Origin: Streptomyces sp. NBC_00190
Lineage (GTDB): Bacteria; Actinomycetota; Actinomycetes; Streptomycetales; Streptomycetaceae
Assembly (NCBI RefSeq): GCF_036203305.1
Contig: NZ_CP108132.1
Location: forward strand, 62,001-126,000
Length of the DNA: 64,000 bases
Direction of reading: 5' to 3'
Part shown: one piece after another, positions 7,902 through 13,932 of the stretch
Layout: every line of letters begins with the position of its first letter
How positions within the stretch are numbered: position 1 is the stretch's first letter
Notes under the pieces: generated by a model
Databases searched by the model: none
The model's input: only the letters and a program-made list of their open reading frames with translations
What the model was told of the DNA's origin: nothing
Position numbers and translations under genes: made by a program

Positions 7902-8678
7902 ATGCATGACAACCAGGTAGTCAGGCTCGAAGACGTCAGCCGGTGCTACGCGGCCGGGTCGTCGGCGCAGGTGCGCGCCCTCGACGGGATCTCCGTGACC
8001 TTCGAACGCAGCACCTTCACCGCCGTGATGGGCCCCTCGGGCTCGGGCAAGAGCACCCTGCTGCAGTGCGCGGCGGGGATCGACCGGCCCGACTCGGGCC
8101 GGGTCGTCGTGGACGGCGTCGATCTGGGCCCGCTCGGTGAGAAGGCCCTCACCGAACTGCGCCGGGACCGGATCGGATTCATCTTCCAGGCGTCCAACCT
8201 GATCGGCGCGCTCACCGCGGAGCAGAACGTGGGGCTGCCGCTGCGGCTGGCCGGCCGCCGGCCGGACCCCGCCCAGGTACGGGCAGCGCTCGCGCAGGTC
8301 GGGCTCGGCGAGCGGGGCGGGCACCTGCCCTCCCAGCTGTCCGGCGGCCAGCAGCAGCGTGTGGCCGTCGCCCGGGCCCTGATCAGCCGCCCGAAGGTGC
8401 TGTTCGCCGACGAACCGACCGGGGCCCTGGACAGCGGCTCCAGCCGGACCGTGCTGAGGCTGCTGCGCGGTCTGGTCGACGAGCAGGGGCAGACCACGAT
8501 CATGGTCACTCACGACCCGGTGGCGGCCTCGTACGCGGACCGCGTCATCTTCCTCGTCGACGGCCGCGTGACCGACGAGATGCACGGGCCGACCGCGCAG
8601 CGGGTGGCCGAGCACCTGGCGCAGCTGGAGGCCGAACCGGAACCGGCCGCGGAGCCCGCTGCCTGCCCCCGTCAGTGA
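7902..8678 (+). CDS. ABC transporter ATP-binding protein (MacB/LolD type), orphan
   Basis: A 258-residue ATPase with Walker [10 protein letters not shown] (about 43-51), Q-loop FQASN, signature LSGGQQQR, Walker [13 protein letters not shown] and the switch His in MVTHD. The [11 protein letters not shown] wording is typical of the LolD/MacB branch, which works with FtsX-like permeases in efflux or peptide and lipoprotein handling. No permease gene follows: the next gene is convergent and overlaps by 7 bp. ATG 7902 is chosen because AGG lies 8 nt upstream; a GTG at 7893 is in frame. The C-terminus carries a short Glu/Pro/Ala tail. It must work with a permease encoded elsewhere, or the permease gene was lost. 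Confidence 0.9.
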   Translation: MHDNQVVRLEDVSRCYAAGSSAQVRALDGISVTFERSTFTAVMGPSGSGKSTLLQCAAGIDRPDSGRVVVDGVDLGPLGEKALTELRRDRIGFIFQASNLIGALTAEQNVGLPLRLAGRRPDPAQVRAALAQVGLGERGGHLPSQLSGGQQQRVAVARALISRPKVLFADEPTGALDSGSSRTVLRLLRGLVDEQGQTTIMVTHDPVAASYADRVIFLVDGRVTDEMHGPTAQRVAEHLAQLEAEPEPAAEPAACPRQ

Positions 8679-9538
8679 GACGGGTGGTGGTCACCGGCGG
8701 CCGCACCTTCGGCGAGGAGCGCGTTGGCCTCGGCATAGGGGAGGGCGTCCGCGCCGAAGCCGAAGGTGCCGTACTCGGCGATCTCACGGGCGGCCCGGGT
8801 GAGGGCGCCGAGCGCCGCGCGGGACAGGGCCGATCCGGTGCTGATCCGGCGCACCCCGAGGGCGCCGAGCTCGGTGACGGACAGCTTGAGGGCGCCGCCC
8901 ATCAGGACGTTGACGGGCCGGGTCACCGAGGAGCAGACGGCCCGGATGGCGTCGGCGTCGGGCAGGGCCGGGGCGTAGAGCACGTGGGCGCCGGCCGCCT
9001 CGTACGCCTGGAGGCGGCGGATGGTGTCGTCGAGGTCGGGCCGGCCCAGGAAGAAGTTCTCGGCGCGGGCCGTGACGGTGAACGGGAAGTCCAGGCGCTC
9101 GGCGGCCTCCACGGCCGCGGCCACCCGCTCCACGGCTTCGGCGAGCGGGCGCACCGGCTCCTCGTCGCGTCCGGTGGAGTCCTCGATCGAGCCGCCGACC
9201 AGTCCCGTGGCGGCGGCGAGGCGGATGGTCTCGGCGACGTCCTCGGGCTCGTCCCCGAAGCCGCTCTCCAGGTCGGCGGTGACGGGCAGGGTGCAGGCCT
9301 CCACGATCCGGCGGGCGTTGTCGAGGATCTCGGCGCGGCCGGCCCGGCCGTCGGGGCGGCCGAAACTGTGGGCGAGGCCGGCGCCGGTGGTGGCGAGGGC
9401 GGCGAAGCCGAAGCCGGCCAGGATGCGCGCGCTGCCCGCGTCCCAGGGGTTGGGGACGACGAAGGGCCGGGGGCCGTGGTGCAGGTCCCGGAAGGCGACG
9501 GCCCGCCGGTGGCGGGCGTCGGCGGTGCGGTGGTCCAT
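8672..9538 (-). CDS. Isocitrate lyase / PEP mutase-family protein
   Basis: A 288-residue TIM-barrel enzyme of the PEP mutase/isocitrate lyase superfamily. It shows the early VVPNPWDAGSARIL segment, the metal-site stretch TADLESGFGD around residue 90, GGSIEDSTG and VTARAENFF. These enzymes make or break C-C or P-C bonds next to a 2-oxo acid (for example oxaloacetate or 2-methylisocitrate). The active-site Cys loop (KKCGH) of true isocitrate lyases is not evident, so this is the broad 'carboxyvinyl-phosphonate mutase-like' subgroup with unknown substrate. GAGGAA precedes the ATG at 9538. Its 3' end overlaps that of the ABC ATPase gene. Confidence 0.87.
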   Translation of the reverse strand: MDHRTADARHRRAVAFRDLHHGPRPFVVPNPWDAGSARILAGFGFAALATTGAGLAHSFGRPDGRAGRAEILDNARRIVEACTLPVTADLESGFGDEPEDVAETIRLAAATGLVGGSIEDSTGRDEEPVRPLAEAVERVAAAVEAAERLDFPFTVTARAENFFLGRPDLDDTIRRLQAYEAAGAHVLYAPALPDADAIRAVCSSVTRPVNVLMGGALKLSVTELGALGVRRISTGSALSRAALGALTRAAREIAEYGTFGFGADALPYAEANALLAEGAAAGDHHPSH

Positions 9539-9651
9539 GGGTTCCTCGCTGCGGTCCGTCGGCGTCGGCCCGGCTCCGGCTCCGGCCGGGGGCGCTCGGC
9601 TCAACGTACTCATCTGCGGCCGGTTTCACCCCACTTGGCGCGGTGGACCCC

Positions 9652-11187
9652 TCAGACCGCCGCGAGCGAGTCGTCCCCCTGGGGGATCCGGCCGTGGAGA
9701 CGGTCCAGGTAGGTGTGGGCCGGGGGCAGAGTCTCCAGCAGGATCCGCTGCTGCCGCTTGATCCGGGTGAAGTGGTCCTCGGCCGTACGGACGGCGTGGG
9801 GGTGGTGGGAGAGGGCCGGGGGCGGGGACGCGGTGTGCGGGGTGAGGGCGGTCAGGAGGGCGCGCAGCGGAGCCTCCGCGGGCGTGACGGACAGGCCGGC
9901 CCGGTGGGCTTCCACGGTTTCGTGCAGGGCGTCGGAGAGGGGCAGGGTGCGCTGCTGTGTCCAGAACGGGCCGTCCGTGCCCTGTGAAGCCGCGTAGCGG
10001 AGCTGGGCGAGGTCGAGGGCATCGCGGTAGTGGGCGGCGGCCGCCCGGTTGAAGCGGGGCGCGGGGACTTCACGGGTGCCGAGGGACGGGAGGTCCCGGA
10101 TCAGCCGGTCGAGCAGGTCGAGCGTCGCGCGCTGGTCGTCGGCCAAGGGGTCGGTGGACCAGGCGGCCGCGCCGAGGGCCACGCAGTTCTTGACCCAGGC
10201 GCGCCTGGTACGGCCGGCGCGGAGGGGGGTGTGGGTGAGCTCCGTGGGGTCGCGGGGCAGGCCCAGGGCCCTGCGCAGGCTCCGGGCGGCTTCGTCCGGG
10301 GTGGTCAGGGCGCTCGCGTAGACGAGGCCCGCGCCGTAGCGGCCGAGCAGGGGGCGGCGCCAGGTCCAGCCGTGCGCGAGGGCGGTGGCCGTGGTGTACG
10401 GCTCGACGCCGTGCGGGCCGCTGTCGTGCGGGACGGTGAGCGACATCATGCTGTCGGCGAGGAGGCGGTCGGCCGCGCTGAGGAAGGGTTCGCCGAGGAG
10501 GCCGGCCAGGAGGCCGCTCTCGTGGCCGGTGCAGTCCAGGAAGAAGTCGGCCGTCAGGTCTCCGCGGGTGGTGTGCACGGCCGTCAGCATGCCGCTCGCG
10601 TCGCGGTGGGCGCCGAGGAGCTCGCCGGTCACCATGCGCACGCCGCAGGTCTCCATCGCCTTTCTGCGCAGGAAATGGGTCAGCATGGCGGTGTCCGCGT
10701 GCCAGCCGTACGCGATCGCCGCCCGGCCGTCCAGCCAGCGGGGGGATTTCCGGGCGTCCATGAGCGGCGGCTCGCGGAAACAGGCGTGGTCGGCGGGTTC
10801 GACCGTCCGGCCGGTCCGGCGGCGGAGGAGCCAGAAATCGGACAGGGGGAATCCCTCGCAGTCCGGCGGCGTCCCGTCCTGCGGAATGTAGAAATGGTGT
10901 TCGCCCCAGTTCACATATTTGACGGCCGCGCTGAAGGACGCCGAACTCGCGTGCATCCATTCGTTCTCGGAAATTCCCAGGCGGTCGAAGAGATCGCGCT
11001 GCACCGTGGGCGCGAGGGCGGTGACCCGGCTCGCGGGGCGGTGGGGGGTTTCGAGAACCGTGACACGGACCGTCCCGCGGCAGGCCGAGGCCAGCCGGGC
11101 GGCGGCGATCCAGGCGGTGAGGGTGCCGCCGACGATCACCGCTTTCCTGATGTCGCCGGGTGCGGCCTCGGCCGTGTTCGTGTCCAT
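9652..11187 (-). CDS. Tryptophan-halogenase-like FAD-dependent protein, catalytic residues not conserved
   Basis: A 511-residue flavoprotein of the tryptophan halogenase family. The FAD-binding N-terminus reads VGGTLTAWIAAARLA, a relaxed form of the family GGGTAGW motif. The region FDRLGISENEWMHASSASF followed by KYVNW matches the block where PrnA/RebH carry their catalytic Lys79, but the aligned residue here is Ser (ASFSAAVKY). The WxWxIP flavin motif appears as GWTWRRP. The usual EPLEST block holding the second catalytic residue (Glu346) reads STDPLADD. So the fold and flavin site look intact but halogenation chemistry is doubtful; a monooxygenase or redox role is possible. Divergent from a 75-aa peptide gene. 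ATG 11187 is chosen to begin just before the family start. Confidence 0.82.
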   Translation of the reverse strand: MDTNTAEAAPGDIRKAVIVGGTLTAWIAAARLASACRGTVRVTVLETPHRPASRVTALAPTVQRDLFDRLGISENEWMHASSASFSAAVKYVNWGEHHFYIPQDGTPPDCEGFPLSDFWLLRRRTGRTVEPADHACFREPPLMDARKSPRWLDGRAAIAYGWHADTAMLTHFLRRKAMETCGVRMVTGELLGAHRDASGMLTAVHTTRGDLTADFFLDCTGHESGLLAGLLGEPFLSAADRLLADSMMSLTVPHDSGPHGVEPYTTATALAHGWTWRRPLLGRYGAGLVYASALTTPDEAARSLRRALGLPRDPTELTHTPLRAGRTRRAWVKNCVALGAAAWSTDPLADDQRATLDLLDRLIRDLPSLGTREVPAPRFNRAAAAHYRDALDLAQLRYAASQGTDGPFWTQQRTLPLSDALHETVEAHRAGLSVTPAEAPLRALLTALTPHTASPPPALSHHPHAVRTAEDHFTRIKRQQRILLETLPPAHTYLDRLHGRIPQGDDSLAAV

Positions 11188-11209
11188 GGGGGGAGTTTCG
11201 CCGCCACCT

Positions 11210-11238
11210 CTGTACCGGGTGTGTACGACGTCTGTATC
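11210..11238. promoter_or_regulatory. SARP-type direct heptamer repeats
   Basis: Three heptamers, CTGTACC (11210-11216), GTGTACG (11221-11227) and CTGTATC (11232-11238), are spaced exactly 11 bp apart with 4-bp gaps. Direct heptamers at one helical turn are the classic binding site of SARP activators. They lie between the halogenase-like gene and the small ORF, with a SARP gene next door at 11621-13498. Confidence 0.6.
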
Positions 11239-11288
11239 GAGGTATCCGAGGGGACCGGAGAACGCGTACAGGGGGCGAGCCGAATCTG

Positions 11289-11321
11289 TTGGTGCGGGAC
11301 CTGAACGGGGCCCGACACCAA
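11289..11321 (+). promoter_or_regulatory. Inverted repeat just before the small ORF
   Basis: TTGGTGCGGG (11289-11298) pairs with CCCGACACCAA (11311-11321) apart from one bulged base, with a 12-nt loop. It ends 2 nt before the AGGAGG ribosome-binding site (11323-11328), so it could act as an RNA stem-loop affecting translation or as an operator. Confidence 0.45.
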
Positions 11322-11332
11322 TAGGAGGAATG

Positions 11333-11560
11333 ATGTTCAAGAACCCCCAGGTCCAGCACCCTCTGGAAATTCTGACGGAGATCGAGCGCAGTGCGGCGGT
11401 GGATCAGGAACTGCTGCTACGGGACAGCGGAACGCCGTGGGCGGAGATCCTCTCGGAATACGTCGACGCTTTGAACGAGCTGGCCACTCGGGGCACCGCG
11501 GACAACGGGTACATCGCCACCTACGGCCTGGACGAGGGGCACGCCGGCGGCTGCGGGTGA
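11333..11560 (+). CDS. 75-aa hypothetical protein, candidate peptide precursor
   Basis: A small gene preceded by a perfect AGGAGG (11323-11328). The second of two tandem ATGs (11333) has the better spacing. The product is acidic and predicted helical in the middle (EIERSAAVDQELLLRDSG), with no signal peptide or membrane segment. Its C-terminus is glycine-rich and ends GHAGGCG with the only cysteine. It is divergent from the halogenase-like flavoprotein, under a SARP-type direct repeat, and followed by a terminator. A helical leader with a short Gly/Cys-rich tail next to a modifying-type enzyme resembles RiPP precursors, but it could equally be a small partner protein. I recognise no family. 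Confidence 0.7.
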   Translation: MFKNPQVQHPLEILTEIERSAAVDQELLLRDSGTPWAEILSEYVDALNELATRGTADNGYIATYGLDEGHAGGCG

Positions 11561-11576
11561 GTCCGCGCACGGGGAA

Positions 11577-11606
11577 GCGGCCCGGTGGCGGGAACCACCG
11601 GGCCGC
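11577..11606. terminator. Bidirectional stem-loop between small ORF and SARP 1
   Basis: A 12-bp GC-rich stem (11577-11588 with 11595-11606) and 6-nt loop, sitting in the 60-bp gap between two convergent genes. No T-run follows on either side, as is common for Streptomyces terminators. Confidence 0.65.
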
Positions 11607-11620
11607 CGGGGAGCGGGAGT

Positions 11621-13498
11621 TCAGACCGCCGTGAGGACGCTGGTCCGGCTGAACAGCCTGACCAGCGGCATCAGGCGGTAGTGCGGGACGAGGTTGTCGG
11701 TGGGCCGGGGTTCCAGAAGGCGGGCGTCGGCCAGCTGGTCCAGGACGTCCTCGGCCTCGTGGAGCGGCAGGTCGAGGAGGGCGGCCGCGTCCAGGGGCGT
11801 GAAGTGGGAGAGGTCGGTGGCGGTGAGGGCGGCGAACGCCGTGGCGGTGGACGGGTCGAGGTCGGTCAGGGCGTGCCGCAGTCCGGTGGTGACGTCGAGG
11901 CTGCCGATGCGCAGTTCGCCGAGCCGGCGGTCCTCCGCGGCGAGCCGGGCGGCGAGGCGGGCGGGCGGCCGGTCGGGGCGGTCGGCGAGGCGGGCCGCGG
12001 CGATGCGCAGGGCGAGCGGGAGGCGATCGCAGTATTCGGCGATGCGGGCGACCGCTTCGGGGTCGGCGGCCAGCCGGTCGGGGCCGGCGATCCGGGCGAG
12101 GAGACGGGTCGCCTCGGCGGGGGTCATCGGGCCCAGGCGGACCAGGCGGGTGCCTTCGAGAGAGGCGAGGGCCGGGCGGATGCCGGTGACGAGGGTGCGG
12201 GTGGCGCCGCCGCCGGGAAGCAGGGGCCGTACCTGGGCGTCGTCGGCCGCGTTGTCGAGGACGACCAGCATGCGGCGGCCGGCGAGGAGCGTGCGGTAGA
12301 GCTGGGCGCGCTCGTCGAGGCCGTCGGGGATCCGGCCGGGGGCGGTACCCAGGGCGTGCAGGAACCAGCCCAGGACCTGGGCGGGGGCGCGGGACGCGCC
12401 GTCGGGGGTGCGCAGATCGGCGTACAGCTGGCCGTCGGGGAAGTCGGGGCGGGCGTGTTCGGCGGCCCTGAGGGCGAGTGCGGACTTTCCGGTGCCGTGG
12501 GCTCCGGTGATGACGACGTCCTGGCGGCCGTCGAGGGCGTCCAGCACCTCACGGCACGGGGCCTCCCTGCCCGTGAAGTCGCCCGGCGCGGCCGGCAGCA
12601 GGGCCGGGACCGGGCCGGCGGCGGAGCCGGGGACGGCGGGGGCCTGACCGGCCGGGGCCGGGGCGGTGACGGTCCGGGCGGCCGGCGCCCGGCCGGCCGG
12701 GGCCGGACCCGGCGCGGGCGGCTCGGCCGTGAGGGCGGCCGTCCGGTGTTCGGGGGCGGCGGGGGCGGGCAGGGTGCCGGTGAGGATCTCCTGGTGCAGG
12801 GCGCGCAGCTCGGGGCCCGGGTCGATGCCGAGTTCGTCGGCGAGGACCCGGCGGCCCTCCTCGTACAGGCAGAGGGCATCGGCCTGCCGGCCGCAGCGGA
12901 ACAGTGCGGTCATCAGCTGGCCGCGCAGGCGCTCCCGTAGGGGGTGCTGGGTGACCTGCCGGGTGAGGCCCGGGACGAGTTCGCCGTGGCGGCCCAGGGC
13001 GAGGGCTGCCTCGGTGTGGTGTTCGGTCGCGGCGAGGTGTGCCTCGGTCAGGCGCGGACCCTCGGCGGCGGCGAGCTGTTCGGTGACGCCGCTGAGCGCC
13101 GGGCCGCTCCACAGGGCGAGCGCCTGGCCGAGGCGGCGTTCGGCGTCGGCGTAGCGGCCCGCCAGGAGGTCGGCGCGGCCGGTTTCGGCGAGTTCGCGGA
13201 AGCGGTCCCAGTCGAGGGCGGCTGGGGTGATGTCCATGCGGTAGCCGGCGCCGTGGCGTTCCAGGCCGTGGCCCGGGCCCAGCCGGGTGCGCAGCCGCGA
13301 GACGTACGTGTAGAGCTGGTGGGTGCTCGTGGCGGGCGGGTTCCAGCCCCAGAGCAGGGTGGTGAGCCGCTCGTCGGTGATGACCTGGCCGTGGGCGAGG
13401 AGCAGGGCGGCGAGCGCGGTGCGCTGTTTGGAGCCGTCGAGGGGAACCGGGCTGCCGTCGAGCTCGGCGGACACGGGCCCGAGGATCTTGAAGTCCAT
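11621..13498 (-). CDS. SARP-family transcriptional activator with NB-ARC ATPase (no TPR)
   Basis: A 625-residue SARP (SARP 1). An OmpR-type winged helix (about 1-95, starting MDFKILGPV) is followed by a bacterial transcriptional activator domain (about 96-250, ending ELGIDPGPELRALH). A Pro/Ala-rich linker precedes an NB-ARC/AAA-like ATPase (Walker A GAHGTGKS near 333; LVVLDNAADD as Walker B region; DRLPLALRIAAARL as the GLPL-type motif). The protein stops shortly after the winged-helix part that follows NB-ARC and lacks the TPR array of full AfsR proteins. SARPs activate antibiotic operons by binding heptamer direct repeats next to the -10; the repeat at 11210-11238 is a natural target. GGAGGGG lies before ATG 13498. 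Confidence 0.92.
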   Translation of the reverse strand: MDFKILGPVSAELDGSPVPLDGSKQRTALAALLLAHGQVITDERLTTLLWGWNPPATSTHQLYTYVSRLRTRLGPGHGLERHGAGYRMDITPAALDWDRFRELAETGRADLLAGRYADAERRLGQALALWSGPALSGVTEQLAAAEGPRLTEAHLAATEHHTEAALALGRHGELVPGLTRQVTQHPLRERLRGQLMTALFRCGRQADALCLYEEGRRVLADELGIDPGPELRALHQEILTGTLPAPAAPEHRTAALTAEPPAPGPAPAGRAPAARTVTAPAPAGQAPAVPGSAAGPVPALLPAAPGDFTGREAPCREVLDALDGRQDVVITGAHGTGKSALALRAAEHARPDFPDGQLYADLRTPDGASRAPAQVLGWFLHALGTAPGRIPDGLDERAQLYRTLLAGRRMLVVLDNAADDAQVRPLLPGGGATRTLVTGIRPALASLEGTRLVRLGPMTPAEATRLLARIAGPDRLAADPEAVARIAEYCDRLPLALRIAAARLADRPDRPPARLAARLAAEDRRLGELRIGSLDVTTGLRHALTDLDPSTATAFAALTATDLSHFTPLDAAALLDLPLHEAEDVLDQLADARLLEPRPTDNLVPHYRLMPLVRLFSRTSVLTAV

Positions 13499-13510
13499 GG
13501 AGTCCCCTCC

Positions 13511-13554
13511 GTTTCGCGAGCCCGCGTCTGCTCGCGGGCCAACCACCGCGAAAC
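13511..13554 (-). promoter_or_regulatory. Nested palindrome in the leader of SARP 1
   Basis: Outer arms GTTTCGCG (13511-13518) and CGCGAAAC (13547-13554) enclose inner arms GCCCGCG (13520-13526) and CGCGGGC (13533-13539). It lies 13-56 nt upstream of the SARP 1 start codon, so it could fold in the mRNA leader or serve as an operator in autoregulation. Confidence 0.45.
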
Positions 13555-13704
13555 GCTAGTGACCTGGGGTTTTCCATCGCTCTCGGATCGATTTTGGTGA
13601 GCCGAAAGGGTTTTGAAAGCGCACGAAAACGGGGGCTCCGTAGCGTTCATGGCGTACCGCAGGGCACCGGCCCACGGCGGACGACGAGGGTCCAGGAGGA
13701 CACC

Positions 13705-13908
13705 ATGAACCGCGCCATTCTCTCCGCTCGCAAGACCGCCCGGACCGCGACGGCCGCCCCGCTGGGACAGCTGGCGGCGACGGCGGCCCTGCTGCTCGCG
13801 GCGGTCGGGGGGATCGCCGCGAACCAGGGTGTGACGCCATTCGTCGACAGCGCGGCCTCGGACCTCTCCGTCTCCCAGGCCGCCACGGCGGACGACCCGT
13901 GGGTGTGA
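13705..13908 (+). CDS. 67-aa probably exported peptide of unknown function
   Basis: A small gene with a strong AGGAGG 5-6 nt before the ATG. The product has a basic N-terminus (NRAILSARKTARTA), one hydrophobic segment (about 20-40: LAATAALLLAAVGGIAA), and a short polar, acidic tail ending ATADDPWV, consistent with a signal peptide or membrane anchor followed by a roughly 25-30-residue exported peptide. No family recognised. It lies between two SARP genes, divergent from SARP 1 and convergent with SARP 2. A signalling role with the TPR-bearing SARP 2 is an idea only; it might equally be a small membrane protein. Confidence 0.65.
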   Translation: MNRAILSARKTARTATAAPLGQLAATAALLLAAVGGIAANQGVTPFVDSAASDLSVSQAATADDPWV

Positions 13909-13911
13909 ACC

Positions 13912-13929
13912 CGGTCCCCGCGGGGACCG
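13912..13929. terminator. Palindromic hairpin between the small exported peptide and SARP 2
   Basis: A perfect 18-bp palindrome (CGGTCCCCGCGGGGACCG) fills the 24-bp gap between the two convergent stop codons and can fold from either strand, so it likely terminates both genes. Confidence 0.6.
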
Positions 13930-13932
13930 CCG

